Shown: positions 46,139 through 58,077 of the stretch, in pieces | Layout: every line of letters begins with the position of its first letter | How positions within the stretch are numbered: the first letter of the stretch is position 1 | Source of the DNA: Acinetobacter sp. ANC 3813 | GTDB lineage: Bacteria; Pseudomonadota; Gammaproteobacteria; Pseudomonadales; Moraxellaceae | Assembly: GCF_002135435.1 (NCBI RefSeq) | Contig: NZ_NEGK01000006.1 | Span: 179,676-243,675 of the forward strand | Reading direction: 5' to 3' | DNA: 64,000 nucleotides | Notes under the pieces: model-generated | Databases searched by the model: none | Seen by the model: only the letters and a program-made list of their open reading frames with translations | What the model was told of the DNA's origin: nothing | Position numbers and translations under genes: made by a program

Positions 46139-48230
46139 GCTGAACTCCCGCCGTGACACACGCAGGCTCAGAAACATCCGCTGGCGCATGGCATAAACTG
46201 CTTCGAATATTATTTAAGGAGATGCGAAGACGCTGCGCCAATTCAGCATTCTCTAGTTCGCTGCTCTGCTGCATCAGCAGCGCGATAGCCTGCAGAATAT
46301 CTGCCTGAAGCGTATGTTCTGGCTGCTGCAGCTCTTTGGCACGGAAATAATCATCCAGCAGCTGCATCAGCGTCTCCAACTGTTCTAGTGCACCAGCCTG
46401 CTCAGGCAATTTCTGCATCAGCTCCTGCAAACGGGTTAAATCCACTGCAGCGCTGGCTTCAATCAGCGCCAAATTAATTTTGTGTTTTAAACTTTCAGAC
46501 TGCACCGCCTTAGAATTTAAAATACCAATCCGATCCAGCATACTGCTTAGATGAATACGGAAAGCTACGCCATAAGGAATATAAAGTGCTTGGCGGATGG
46601 CTTTATAATGCAAGGACAAGATGCGCTGCACCGTTATTTCAGGTGACATTGCACGCACCAAATGAATCACATACACCGAAATGATCGGGCCGATCACCGT
46701 GCCAATCGAAGCGTCAAAAAACATGATTTGATCTAGGTTAAAACGGTTCTGCAAATTCAGCCCCATAACCGTTCCCATCAGCAGCGGCAAGCCAATGCCC
46801 ACCAAAGGCGGATGTAAAAACAGCATCAGGCAGTACATGACAAAAGGCGCCAGCACCAGCCCTAGTTGCCAAAATTCAGTTACATGCGGGAAAATGCCAT
46901 AGGCATAAATAAATACAGCCACTGCCGCATAAATATTGGCGCGGATAAACATTTTTAAGGCAGGTACAGGATTATCCAGTGACGTCAAAATACAGGCGCT
47001 GATGGCCGCCATCTCTGCCATCATAAAGCCGGCCTTCCAGCCGCTGAGTATCCAAAAGCCTGTCGCAATCAAAATAATGAAAAATGCCGATATCCCCCCG
47101 CGCACTGCAACGCCATGATCTCGATGCAAATTGGGATAATTGGTGGTTAATGGCGTAACCGCTTCCGGCAAAGACGCATCGCCATGATTGATGCGCTGCC
47201 AAATTAATTTAATGGCGCGGATATTCTGAATAAAATGCCGGATATCCATTTTCAAACCAGCCAAAACCGTGCGCTGATCCTGTGCCGCAGATTGGATCAG
47301 CGCCTCAAAATCTGCATCAAACTCGGCTGGCAGCAGATTGAGATCCGACTCCTGAATTTCCCGATAATCTTTGATGAATGCATAGATGTGTTCATGCAAA
47401 AGCATAATCTTGTGTTGAAAGCGCTCATCTTTGCTGCACTGACTCAGCTGATTCATCCGTTCTGACATCGCCACCAAATTACTCAGCAGCATGGTCATTT
47501 GATGCAGCATTTCCTGCAGCGGCTTGGTCATGCCTTTTAAAGTCGACTTTTCATAGCTCAGATGCACAGCCATCACATGAATATCCGCAATATCACGCGC
47601 CAGATTTCCCAATGACTGGGCATAATCGTTTTGATGTTTTTCTTCTAATAAGATTTGATTGAAAATCTTCTGCGTGTCCTGAAAGGTTTTATTGACCTGC
47701 ACTTTAACGGCTGGGCCGATATGCATTGGAAAGACCGTTGTGGTCACAATCGCACTGCAGACCACCCCCACAGTAATTTCCAGAAAGCGGCCGACCGCCA
47801 TATCAAAAATAGACACCGTGTCGATATAGTAAACCGCGTTATAGGCAATAATGACGGTGGTATAGCCTGCCAGCATGAATACATAGCTGCGCGGTGTACG
47901 GTCCAGCAGCGATAAATAAAGACACCAGCCCACCCAAGCCGCCAAAAACAAGGTAAACAGCCAAGGCGTATTCATCAGTGCGGGGGTCGCAATGACTGAT
48001 ACGATCGCGCCAATCAATGTCCCCAAAACACGATAAATACTTTTGGATGAAGTCATGCCTGAATATGGATTGGCGATCACAAAAACTGTGCCGATCGCCC
48101 AAATGGGATAGGCCAGATTCAACTCAAACGCCACATACAGCGCCAGCAGTCCAGCTGCAAATGTTTTAGATGCAAAAATCCAATCCATCTTATTTGGACG
48201 AAATGCGAGTAAAGGCTTAATCAGCAGCAT
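46131..48230 (-). CDS. FUSC-family inner-membrane efflux protein (AaeB-like)
   Basis: 699 residues with the usual two-block layout: six helices near the N-terminus (about 15-165), a cytoplasmic region, six more helices (about 375-520), and a C-terminal cytoplasmic helical part. ANPYSGMTSSKSIYRVLGTLIGA and DRTPRSYVFMLAGYT match the family. Works with the DUF1656 and HlyD proteins encoded next to it. First gene of the operon; the IclR regulator is divergent. Confidence 0.92.
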   Translation of the reverse strand: MLLIKPLLAFRPNKMDWIFASKTFAAGLLALYVAFELNLAYPIWAIGTVFVIANPYSGMTSSKSIYRVLGTLIGAIVSVIATPALMNTPWLFTLFLAAWVGWCLYLSLLDRTPRSYVFMLAGYTTVIIAYNAVYYIDTVSIFDMAVGRFLEITVGVVCSAIVTTTVFPMHIGPAVKVQVNKTFQDTQKIFNQILLEEKHQNDYAQSLGNLARDIADIHVMAVHLSYEKSTLKGMTKPLQEMLHQMTMLLSNLVAMSERMNQLSQCSKDERFQHKIMLLHEHIYAFIKDYREIQESDLNLLPAEFDADFEALIQSAAQDQRTVLAGLKMDIRHFIQNIRAIKLIWQRINHGDASLPEAVTPLTTNYPNLHRDHGVAVRGGISAFFIILIATGFWILSGWKAGFMMAEMAAISACILTSLDNPVPALKMFIRANIYAAVAVFIYAYGIFPHVTEFWQLGLVLAPFVMYCLMLFLHPPLVGIGLPLLMGTVMGLNLQNRFNLDQIMFFDASIGTVIGPIISVYVIHLVRAMSPEITVQRILSLHYKAIRQALYIPYGVAFRIHLSSMLDRIGILNSKAVQSESLKHKINLALIEASAAVDLTRLQELMQKLPEQAGALEQLETLMQLLDDYFRAKELQQPEHTLQADILQAIALLMQQSSELENAELAQRLRISLNNIRSSLCHAPADVSEPACVTAGVQHG

Positions 48231-48693
48231 GCAGTGTCTCTGGAATCAATAAATACTTTTTTTGGGATGACTTCAGCGCGCCATGAACGAACGTTTACGG
48301 CGGATGCATTCTCTATCAGCGAAGAAAAAAGACATTCAAACAGCAAAGATGGAGGCTTTAGGCCGCATCACGTCAACGCGGCGCTTAGAGCGGCTACTTC
48401 GGCAAAATTAAAATCAAAAATATTTGACTGTTTATTCACCATTGGATATTTATTATGGTAATTTTTCCAAAAAAAACACTTTATGTCAACCTTAATATCC
48501 ATATATGATAATTTTAATATAAATATTATTAAGGGTGTTCATTTTTTTGAGCGCTTTATCATTTTTTGTTGCTCACTAAATGCCGAGATTTGCAACACTA
48601 AGCCTATAAAAACTCTGCAGAATCCTCTGCATTTTGTTATAAAGTAACTCTACATTTAGTTTTCTGAACTTCAGTTTATCCAAGCAGGTTTCT
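48231..48693. promoter_or_regulatory. Divergent control region between the efflux operon and the IclR gene
   Basis: 463 bp. The palindrome TGCAGA-ATCC-TCTGCA (48616-48631) lies 63 bp upstream of the IclR start and about 7 bp before TATAAAG, an operator-like position for self-repression. GTTGC / GCAAC half-sites occur around 48568-48596. The segment 48234-48420 is richer in GC and holds a possible 42-codon frame. The promoter of the FUSC operon should lie close to 48231, but I cannot place it. Confidence 0.5.
48283..48411 (+). CDS. Possible small basic protein, 42 residues
   Basis: ATG at 48283, stop at 48411. Very basic (13 Lys/Arg of 42), e.g. LRRMHSLSAKKKD and STRRLERLLRQN. No clear ribosome site and no family I know. 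May be a small gene or chance in a control region. Confidence 0.25.
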   Translation: MNERLRRMHSLSAKKKDIQTAKMEALGRITSTRRLERLLRQN

Positions 48694-49488
48694 ATGGCGC
48701 TCTCCAGTTTCGGTAAAATTCTCACAGTGCTCGATTTATTTTCGGTATCACGCCCTGTGATCAATGTAGATACCATCAGTGAAGAACTGGGTTTATCCAA
48801 ACCGACAAGTTACCGCTATCTCAAAGAACTGGTTTCTGCAGAACTGCTGCAGCGCCTCAGCGGCACATCTGGTGACTATACGCTGGGCTCTAAAATTGCA
48901 GTGCTCGACTACATTTCCCGCACCACCGATCCGCTGGTGCAGATCAGCATTCCCTTTATGCAGGAAATTGTCGAACGTACAGAGTTTTCTTGCCTGCTGA
49001 CACATCTGAATCACGATTCCTGTATCGACCTGCATGATGAAGTCTTTAAGAATACGCTCCTGCTTTCTTATGGCCGCGGCTGCCCGCGCCCTGTATTTGT
49101 CGGTTCCTCGGCAAAGATCATGATGTCTTATCTGCCGAAACAGCAAATTCTAGACTACTACCAGCGTTATGCACCGCAGCTTAAAGACGTTGGCTTTGCC
49201 GATGATGAAGCTGATTTCTTAGTCAAAATGAAAAAAATTAAGAAGCAAGGCTATTATTTCTCAAATGGTGAATTAGACCCGAATATTGCTGGCGTATCTG
49301 TTCCAGTCAAATTTTCCAGCAAAGAACCGCCTCTAGCGCTGACCCTGCTGGCTTCTAAAAACCGCTTTGAATTCGTTAACTTGCAAAAACTAATTGAAAT
49401 TTTGCAGGAAAATGCAGCGTTAATAGAAAAGAAATTTATGACTCTGTCTGAAGATGAAGATGCTGAAATAGCCCGCAGCATAGATTAA
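48694..49488 (+). CDS. IclR-family transcriptional regulator
   Basis: 264 residues. N-terminal winged helix-turn-helix (about 5-65, with TISEELGLSKPTSYRYLKELVSA as recognition part) and a C-terminal IclR effector domain (about 80-250; GRGCPRPVFVGSSAKIMMSYLP and GVSVPVKFSSKEPPLALTL). Divergent from the FUSC-DUF1656-HlyD operon, so probably its regulator, with an aromatic or organic acid as ligand. Both points are inferred from context. Confidence 0.92.
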   Translation: MALSSFGKILTVLDLFSVSRPVINVDTISEELGLSKPTSYRYLKELVSAELLQRLSGTSGDYTLGSKIAVLDYISRTTDPLVQISIPFMQEIVERTEFSCLLTHLNHDSCIDLHDEVFKNTLLLSYGRGCPRPVFVGSSAKIMMSYLPKQQILDYYQRYAPQLKDVGFADDEADFLVKMKKIKKQGYYFSNGELDPNIAGVSVPVKFSSKEPPLALTLLASKNRFEFVNLQKLIEILQENAALIEKKFMTLSEDEDAEIARSID

Positions 49489-49606
49489 AGCCATCGCAAA
49501 AATGCATTGTGTTTTTATTTAAATTCTCATAATATGATTATTGTTCTTCGATACCATTGTGTTCCATGACATGCTGGCAACGACACGAAGACAGCCCTCA
49601 GAAGGT

Positions 49607-49635
49607 AAAAGCTCATGTATTTCATGGGCTTTTTT
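49607..49635 (+). terminator. Rho-independent terminator of the IclR gene
   Basis: Stem AAGCTCATG / CATGGGCTT (one G-T pair) with loop TATTT and a T-run, 120 bp past the stop. Confidence 0.8.
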
Positions 49636-49656
49636 CTTGTCCGAAATTTGCTGTTT

Positions 49657-50280
49657 TCAGGCTGGGGAAAAATAACGGAAAGTCAGATTAACTCTTGGTT
49701 CTAAAATTTTGGCAGATTTGGTAATGCAGTGTTTCCAGTATTTTTGCGTTTGTCCGCGCATCACAATCAGCTGACCGCTTTGCAGCATCACATCCGCTTT
49801 AAGCGCCAGCCGTTTATGCTTAAAACTCATTTTCCGTGTTGCACCAAAGCTTAAAGACGCGATCACGGTTTCATATCCGTCTCTAGAGACCAATGAAGGC
49901 TCATCATCACTGTGCCAGCCCACTGCCTGCTGACCATTTTCATACAGATTGGCAAGGCAGGAATTAAACGGATGACCCGCTACCTGTTCAATATGCTGTT
50001 TAAGCCGAAATAGGCCTGAATTCCACACATGCGCCTGCTTTAAACTGCCTGAGTAACGGTATTGATAATTTTCATCGCCATACCACACCACTTTACGCTC
50101 GGTAATATAGTACTGACCATGCAGCACGACCTCATCGGGCTGCCAAGCCAAATGCTGCAAAAAATAACGCAGGTATTGATCACTTTGAGCTGCATTCAAA
50201 ATTAAGCCGCAATTCTGAACTACACCGTCGCAAGGCAGCAGATTGTCTTGGCTTTCAGGTTCAAACAGCTCTAAGGTCAT
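49657..50280 (-). CDS. alkB: AlkB-family 2-oxoglutarate/Fe(II)-dependent dioxygenase
   Basis: Oxidative demethylase for 1-methyladenine/3-methylcytosine in DNA or RNA. 207 residues from the ATG at 50280, which has a GGAG site eight bases upstream (frame open to 50298). Iron ligands His123 and Asp125 in WHSDDE and His184 in WKHCITK; 2-oxoglutarate Arg196 and Arg202 in RVNLTFR. The layout (YxxTERKVVWYGD, PFNSCLANLYENG) is like the ALKBH2/3 branch rather than E. coli AlkB. Monocistronic. Confidence 0.93.
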   Translation of the reverse strand: MTLELFEPESQDNLLPCDGVVQNCGLILNAAQSDQYLRYFLQHLAWQPDEVVLHGQYYITERKVVWYGDENYQYRYSGSLKQAHVWNSGLFRLKQHIEQVAGHPFNSCLANLYENGQQAVGWHSDDEPSLVSRDGYETVIASLSFGATRKMSFKHKRLALKADVMLQSGQLIVMRGQTQKYWKHCITKSAKILEPRVNLTFRYFSPA

Positions 50281-50407
50281 TGGGATTTCTCCATTCATCT
50301 ATGCCAGTGTAGCGAAAATTCCAGCTTCACAAATCAATACAATGCCACAGCTTGTCGCATGAATTTTTCAGGCTTAGACTCAGATACAACTTTCACAATA
50401 AAAATAA

Positions 50408-52216
50408 ATGCTTATGAATTTATGGCATGTCTTCCAAAAGCTGCGCCCCTTTGTCCGCCCCTATCGGCTGCTAGTCATCGCAACTTTAATTTTGACTTTA
50501 ATCGGTTCCTTAACCGCTCAGGTCAATGCACTAACCCTGCAATATGCCGTCGACAGCATCAATAAACTGGTCGAAGCGGGTCAAGGCCTCTCTGCCGGCT
50601 GGCACATTCTCATCACCATTTCCGCGATTTTGCTGGGCAAAGAAATCCTCAACGCCTTTGTGCAATTTGGACAAAAATTTTACGGCGAAAAACTGCGGAT
50701 TTTTGTTTCGCAAGATTTGGCGCAAGGCATTATTGAAAAATTCCTCACTTACCGCCTGAGTTTTTTTAATGAAGAAAATAACCAAGCGGGCAAACTGCAG
50801 ACGCGGATCGACCGCGGCATCGGTTCTTTAACCCGCTTAGTACAGATCTTTTTTATTGATATTTTACCGCTCTTTACCAGCGCGCTTGTGGCGCTGGGCC
50901 TGATGTTCTACGCCAATTTCTATGTCGGTTTGGTGGCGCTATGCATTGTGCCCATTTACTTTTGGCTGACCTATAAGCAGGCGCAAAAACTGGGCGGCTG
51001 GCGCAGAAATCTGCGTGATGGACGTGAGAAAAAGAGCCAAGGGATTCTCGGTATTATCAACTCCATTACCGTGATCAAATCCTTTAACCGCGAAAGTATT
51101 GAATCTGAAAAACAGCTCAAACTGCAAAAAGAACTGACCGACAACCAGATGCAAACCCGTCAAGTCAGTTTTCTGTTTGACGGACTGAAAACTTTTATTG
51201 AACAAATCGGCATTGTGCTGATTATTATTTTAACGGCATATTTTGTGCTGGATGGGCAAATGAGCATTGGTATGATCATGTACCACGTGCTGCTGTTCAA
51301 CAATGTGTCCGCGCCCATCCGTTCCCTGCACCGCATCTATGATGAAGTGAATGATGCAATGATCTATTCTGAAAGCTTCTTCAAAATATTGGAAGCGGAT
51401 GATGAAATTGAATCGACAGGCCAGCAAAAGCCTGTTATTCGTGGCGAGTTTCAGCTGGAAAATGTTGATTTTTATTATCCCAATGGCCACCACGCGCTGA
51501 AAAACATCAACATGGTGATTCAACCCAATAAGATCACTGCACTGGTAGGCTTATCCGGCGCTGGCAAGTCGACGCTGATCAGTCTACTGGATAAGTTTTA
51601 TGCGCCAGAACGCGGCGTGATTAAAATTGACGGCATTGATATTCAAGACATCGACACACATTATCTGCGTGAACATATAGGTCTGGTGCTGCAGAAGAAT
51701 CATATTTTCCAAGGCTCTATTTTTGAAAATATCCGCTACGGCAAAACCAATGCCCGCTTAGAAGATGTGGTGATTGCCGCTCAAAAAGCGTCTATTCATG
51801 AACAGATCCTGCAGCTGCCGCATGGCTATGAAGCGGATGCCCTGATGCTGTCTGGCGGTCAGCAGCAGCGTATTGCTTTGGCGCGCATGTTCTTAAAAAA
51901 CCCGCCCATTATATTTTTAGATGAACCCACAGCCAGTTTAGATGCCATTGCGACAGAACAAATCAAGCAGAGTTTGGATGAGATTAAGCAAGGCCGTACA
52001 GTGATTATGATTTCGCACAGCCTTTCGCAAATTATTGATGCAGATTATACCTATGTGATGAAAGAGGGTTATATTGCCGAACATGGCGAGCATGACGCGC
52101 TGTATCATCAGGATGGGGTGTATAAGGAGATTTTTGACGCGATGGCCAAGAGCCTGAATATTGAAAAAATCGCCAAAACCTTTGAGGATGATGCAGAAGA
52201 AGAGACCCATAGCTGA
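50408..52216 (+). CDS. ABC exporter half-transporter (MsbA/MDR-like, fused permease and ATPase)
   Basis: 602 residues. Six membrane helices (about 20-300) then an ABC domain: Walker A GLSGAGKST (about 379-387), signature LSGGQQQR, Walker B IIFLDEPTASLD and switch His in ISHSL. The acidic tail EDDAEEE is unusual. MsbA proper would be near lpxK; here it stands alone, so substrate is open (lipid, peptide or drug). No ribosome site is clear before the ATG at 50408 or the one six bases on. Confidence 0.9.
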   Translation: MLMNLWHVFQKLRPFVRPYRLLVIATLILTLIGSLTAQVNALTLQYAVDSINKLVEAGQGLSAGWHILITISAILLGKEILNAFVQFGQKFYGEKLRIFVSQDLAQGIIEKFLTYRLSFFNEENNQAGKLQTRIDRGIGSLTRLVQIFFIDILPLFTSALVALGLMFYANFYVGLVALCIVPIYFWLTYKQAQKLGGWRRNLRDGREKKSQGILGIINSITVIKSFNRESIESEKQLKLQKELTDNQMQTRQVSFLFDGLKTFIEQIGIVLIIILTAYFVLDGQMSIGMIMYHVLLFNNVSAPIRSLHRIYDEVNDAMIYSESFFKILEADDEIESTGQQKPVIRGEFQLENVDFYYPNGHHALKNINMVIQPNKITALVGLSGAGKSTLISLLDKFYAPERGVIKIDGIDIQDIDTHYLREHIGLVLQKNHIFQGSIFENIRYGKTNARLEDVVIAAQKASIHEQILQLPHGYEADALMLSGGQQQRIALARMFLKNPPIIFLDEPTASLDAIATEQIKQSLDEIKQGRTVIMISHSLSQIIDADYTYVMKEGYIAEHGEHDALYHQDGVYKEIFDAMAKSLNIEKIAKTFEDDAEEETHS

Positions 52217-52235
52217 TGTACAAAAGCTGATGGCA

Positions 52236-52264
52236 ATAAAAAAGCCTATCAAGAGATAGGCTTT
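52236..52264 (-). terminator. Rho-independent terminator of phoU
   Basis: Perfect 10-bp stem AAAGCCTATC / GATAGGCTTT with a 4-base loop; the T-run is on the minus strand. It may also stop the ABC exporter transcript, but the plus-strand T-tract is short. Confidence 0.85.
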
Positions 52265-52280
52265 GGATCTTAGCTACACA

Positions 52281-52997
52281 TTAACGCTGCACTTTCTGCT
52301 CAATTTCTTCTACGCTGGTATGGCGCACATCCAAGCCTTTGACCATATAAATCACCTGCTCAGAGATATTGCGCGCATGGTCACCAATACGCTCCAGTGA
52401 GCGCAATACCCACAAGACATTAATCACACGCGTGATATGGCGCGGGTCTTCAATCATATAAGTCATTAATGTGCGTGTAGCAGACTGATATTCACGGTCA
52501 ATATCCGCATCCGCCAGCAGTACTTTCAGCGCCTGATCGACATCTAAGCGTGCAAAAGCATCTAAGGCATCATGAATCATCACCCGAACTTGGTTGCCAA
52601 TATGGCGGGTTTCCATATAGCCGCGCGGTGAACCGCCTTCTTCGCATAAGCTTTGCGCAATACGGGCAATTTTAGCCGCTTCATCGCCAATGCGCTCTAA
52701 GTCTGTATTGGCCTTAGACATCGCAATCACCATGCGCAAATCAATGGCAGCTGGATGGCGGCGTGCCAAAATCAACGTCAGCGCCTCATCAATTTCAGTT
52801 TCATAGCGGTTGACCACGTTATCCTGAAACTGTACATCCACAGCCATCGCAACGTCGGTGTCCAGCAGCGCATGAATCGCATTCGCTACCTGCTGCTCTA
52901 CCAAGCCGCCCATGGTCATAAATTTAGTATTCACCCCCTGCAGATCTTCATTAAATTGCGAAGAAATATGGTGATTCAACACTGGATTATTTGGCAA
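52281..52997 (-). CDS. phoU: Phosphate-specific transport accessory protein PhoU
   Basis: Negative regulator that links the Pst transporter to the PhoR/PhoB system. 238 residues, two three-helix bundles with the metal-site motifs (M)SKANTDLERIGDEAAKIAR and LRSLERIGDHARNISEQVIYM. No pst genes are in the window; in Acinetobacter phoU is often apart from pstSCAB. Confidence 0.95.
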   Translation of the reverse strand: MPNNPVLNHHISSQFNEDLQGVNTKFMTMGGLVEQQVANAIHALLDTDVAMAVDVQFQDNVVNRYETEIDEALTLILARRHPAAIDLRMVIAMSKANTDLERIGDEAAKIARIAQSLCEEGGSPRGYMETRHIGNQVRVMIHDALDAFARLDVDQALKVLLADADIDREYQSATRTLMTYMIEDPRHITRVINVLWVLRSLERIGDHARNISEQVIYMVKGLDVRHTSVEEIEQKVQR

Positions 52998-53082
52998 GGG
53001 ACATACTCCACAGCGGCAGACTTGAGAGAAATTTTTCAGCTGATATTAAAACATAAGTTTTGTTAAAGTTTGATGACGGCGC

Positions 53083-54447
53083 TTATTTCTTTGCAGCAGC
53101 ATTCTTTATAGCAGATTCTGCTGCCGGCGGCGCAAGCCATGCATTCATTTCCGCCAAATCCCGATCGCTTAAGCGTCCGACAGAGGCTTTCAGCTGCAGC
53201 ACATGCAGCAGATAATCATATTTGGCATTCAAATAATCCTGCTTGGCAGAAAAGGCGTTGCGCTGCGCCAGCAGTACATCCACCATAGTTTTCAGCCCTT
53301 CCTGATACTGCGCCTTGGATGCTTTGGACACAATTTCTGAAGAGTCCATCGCCGCTTTGCGCGCCTGCAGTTTGGCTTGATCTGTTTCGACCTGCATATA
53401 GGATTTTTTTACATCTGTGGTTGCTTTGCGTATGGCGGCATCAACCAGCGCTTCGCTTTTTTGCACATTAATCGCGGCTTGCTTAATCGATTTTTGGGTC
53501 CGGCCGCCATTATAGACATTCCAGTTCATTTCAACCCCGACCTGATCAAACTTCCCATCCTGTGACATCACTGATTCTGGACTTTGCTTGTTGTAGCCAT
53601 AAGTGCCGACGGCTTCAATCTGTGGATAAAGTGCTGCCTTTTCCACACGCTTCTCATCTTCCGCATAGCGGCGCTGGGTTTTGGCCTGCAAGATGCCCAA
53701 GTTCTGGCTCATCGCCAAATCAGACCATTCCTGCATATTGCTGGGTACAGGTTTCTGAAATTGGAAATCTTCGCGCAGCACCGCCAAATTATCACGATAA
53801 GACCCGATCAGCTGCTGCAGCTGTTCTTGCGCCAAAATCAGCTGCACATGCGTTGCCATTCGGTTAGCACGGGCATTCTGATACTGCGCATTGGCTTCAC
53901 TGACATCACTTTTTGCCACTAAACCTTCATTCAGCTTAGCATTCATCATTTTCAGCTGTTCCGACAGCGCCTGTTCTTCCTGCAAATTGGCGGTGGTCAG
54001 CGCCTGCTGACGCAGCACATTAAAATAAGCATCCGCCACTTGCAGAATATGATCCTGCTGCTGCAGGCGCAGGTTGATTTCACTTAAGTCGATGGAGGTT
54101 TTAACTTGCTTTAAGCCCTCCCACGCATCCCAGCGGAACAAAGGCTGGCGGGCCGTCAAGCTGATTTGCTTGGATGTCGTACTGCCCGGCATCGACAATC
54201 CTAAAGCTGCGCCGCTGTTATTGGCGTCTTGGTTTTTGCGGGTGATATTCCCAGACAGCGTAATCGTCGGCAAAAGGTTGCCGTTCGCAATGCCTAAATT
54301 CAGTTTATCGGCTTCGTATTGCAGCTGATTGGCCTGCCAATTTGGGTCTGCCTGTTTGGCGCGTTCATATGCTTCGACCAAATCCAATGCAAACAGCTGA
54401 GAACTTGCTAAAAATAAGCCTGCACTGAATAAAAATTTCTTCTTCAT
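53083..54447 (-). CDS. tolC: TolC-family outer-membrane channel protein
   Basis: Trimeric outer-membrane exit duct for type I secretion and RND/MFS efflux. 454 residues with a signal peptide (MKKKFLFSAGLFLASSQLFA) and the two TolC repeats, each helix-rich with NxQYExDKLN and WNVYNGGRTQKSI-like turns. Tail ends in AAAKK. Gene order tolC-(lipoprotein)-thiC-nudF-cpdA resembles that of Pseudomonas and E. coli tolC regions, which supports true TolC over a dedicated efflux partner. Confidence 0.9.
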   Translation of the reverse strand: MKKKFLFSAGLFLASSQLFALDLVEAYERAKQADPNWQANQLQYEADKLNLGIANGNLLPTITLSGNITRKNQDANNSGAALGLSMPGSTTSKQISLTARQPLFRWDAWEGLKQVKTSIDLSEINLRLQQQDHILQVADAYFNVLRQQALTTANLQEEQALSEQLKMMNAKLNEGLVAKSDVSEANAQYQNARANRMATHVQLILAQEQLQQLIGSYRDNLAVLREDFQFQKPVPSNMQEWSDLAMSQNLGILQAKTQRRYAEDEKRVEKAALYPQIEAVGTYGYNKQSPESVMSQDGKFDQVGVEMNWNVYNGGRTQKSIKQAAINVQKSEALVDAAIRKATTDVKKSYMQVETDQAKLQARKAAMDSSEIVSKASKAQYQEGLKTMVDVLLAQRNAFSAKQDYLNAKYDYLLHVLQLKASVGRLSDRDLAEMNAWLAPPAAESAIKNAAAKK

Positions 54448-54723
54448 TTGTTATCGTAAATCCATCACAGCCAGCTTATTCCGGCACGGCACTAAACATC
54501 AATTGTATTTAAATCCTAAAATGGTTTATGCAATTTCGCGTATGTTTTTTATTAATTTTTTATGCTTTAATCCAAACTATGCCTCATTTTTTGCATGGAA
54601 GCTGACTTCCATACGCTGCTGTAACAAACAACTTCACAATACTACACAGTATGAGGCAATTTCGGCTATAAAATATCAGCATTCCATCGGACAAATATTT
54701 TTAACTTTTTTCTTCGAGCGCCC

Positions 54724-55758
54724 GTGCAGAAACCTTTTTTTACCGCAGCAAAGCTCAGCTTTGCATGTTCTCTATTCATCTTGCTTGCAGGCTGTCAAAA
54801 GCCCTCTGAACCGCAGCCTGTGAAAGAACAAATGGAATCTGCTCAGCCTAAAAACGAGGCTGCAGATTTAACCTTGCTGTGTAAAAAAGTGGAACAGCAT
54901 ATGCAGGAAATCAACAGCCAGCGCACGACCTTTGCACTCGAACAAGTCAATCAGGATTTAAAAGTCTGCCTGCCGCTGCTGCCCTTGGCGAAACAGATGC
55001 AGCTGCTGCAGCGCTCCAATGAAATGTATCAAAATTTCCTGCGGGTCGACCGCACAGCTTCGCAGCAGCTGGCATTTGAGCGATATGCCTTTGATATGGC
55101 ACAGCATCCGACCATTCATCAAAGCCATTTTGAACAGCTGCATATCCGTGATCAATATCTGCTGAAACATCAAGGCCAAGCCTATGTTGAATTGGCAGAC
55201 GCGTCATTCAGCAGCGTGCATTACCGCCGCGAACCCGATTATCTGGCCAAAATTTTTGCGCCTTATATGCCGGAAGCTGAGCGGGTCTTTATTGAAAATT
55301 TAGCCTTGCAGAATGTAGAACCCGCTTTTGCCAATCAGGCGCTGCTGATCGAGCCGTTTGAAATCGCGCGGCGGGCAATATTCTGGGAGGATTATGTCAA
55401 AACGTATCCGAAAAGCAGTTTTGCCGCCGATGCGCAGCACCTCTTATACGAATATAAGGTTTTTCTGTTTAAGGGCCTAAAAAACACTCCTGTATCCAGC
55501 AATTATGCGGACAGCTTGGATATTCAGGTCAGTTCACTGGAAGAAATCAGAAAACTGTCCAAATTAAAGCGTTCCGAACTGGCTGTGCAGTCAGGAAAAT
55601 TCCTGCAGTATTTAGAAATGAATAGCCAGCAGCGCCTCGAGACTTTAAATGGCCAATCAGATCTCAGCGCATGGCAGCAAATAGAACATTATCTTAATTT
55701 GCATGATCCAAAACCCAATTATAAAAAAGACTGTTTTTCAGATTCAGTCTGTCTGTAA
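54724..55758 (+). CDS. Lipoprotein of unknown function
   Basis: 344 residues. The signal peptide ends in the lipobox LLAGC with Cys24 as lipidation site; the +2 residue is Gln, favouring the outer membrane. The rest is helical, without a domain I know. Six cysteines in total, two at the far C-terminus (DCFSDSVCL) that may form a disulfide. GTG start; no ATG lies in the signal region. Divergent from tolC across a 276-bp spacer; the TPP riboswitch follows. Confidence 0.82.
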   Translation: MQKPFFTAAKLSFACSLFILLAGCQKPSEPQPVKEQMESAQPKNEAADLTLLCKKVEQHMQEINSQRTTFALEQVNQDLKVCLPLLPLAKQMQLLQRSNEMYQNFLRVDRTASQQLAFERYAFDMAQHPTIHQSHFEQLHIRDQYLLKHQGQAYVELADASFSSVHYRREPDYLAKIFAPYMPEAERVFIENLALQNVEPAFANQALLIEPFEIARRAIFWEDYVKTYPKSSFAADAQHLLYEYKVFLFKGLKNTPVSSNYADSLDIQVSSLEEIRKLSKLKRSELAVQSGKFLQYLEMNSQQRLETLNGQSDLSAWQQIEHYLNLHDPKPNYKKDCFSDSVCL

Positions 55759-55823
55759 TTTAGTGCTACCTATTCCGCAGCTGGCTGTTTTTTATCAGCA
55801 GACTCAGTTACTATTGACCCATC

Positions 55824-55933
55824 GCTTGACGGAGCGCGGGTAAGAACCCGCTGAGATCACTAAAAAGCATTCGTGTTTTTGATGGTGAGTACCGTTGAAC
55901 CTGATCAGGTTAAAACCTGCGTAGGAATCAAGC
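55824..55933 (+). promoter_or_regulatory. TPP riboswitch (thi box) controlling thiC
   Basis: The conserved TPP-aptamer parts are present: CGCTGAGATCAC after the P2 stem, and ACCGTTGAACCTGATC...GGTTA, then ACCTGCGTAGGAATCA. Closing stem P1 is GCTTGA (55824-55829) with TCAAGC (55928-55933). P3 has an AT-rich arm capped by UUCG. It lies 155 bp upstream of thiC on the same strand. Thiamin pyrophosphate binding should lower thiC expression. Confidence 0.95.
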
Positions 55934-57993
<2,060 letters not shown>

Positions 57994-58077
57994 CTTGCTG
58001 AAAAAAAAATTGGTGTTCTTTTAATTCTCAGTTAGGATGAAAACAGCCGTTTTCATCCTTTTCACTTTTATAAGCTT

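Noticed and set aside
48234..48461. 75-codon plus-strand frame starting at the FUSC end
   Set aside because: No ribosome site and overlaps the start region of the divergent FUSC gene and its promoter; content is not protein-like.
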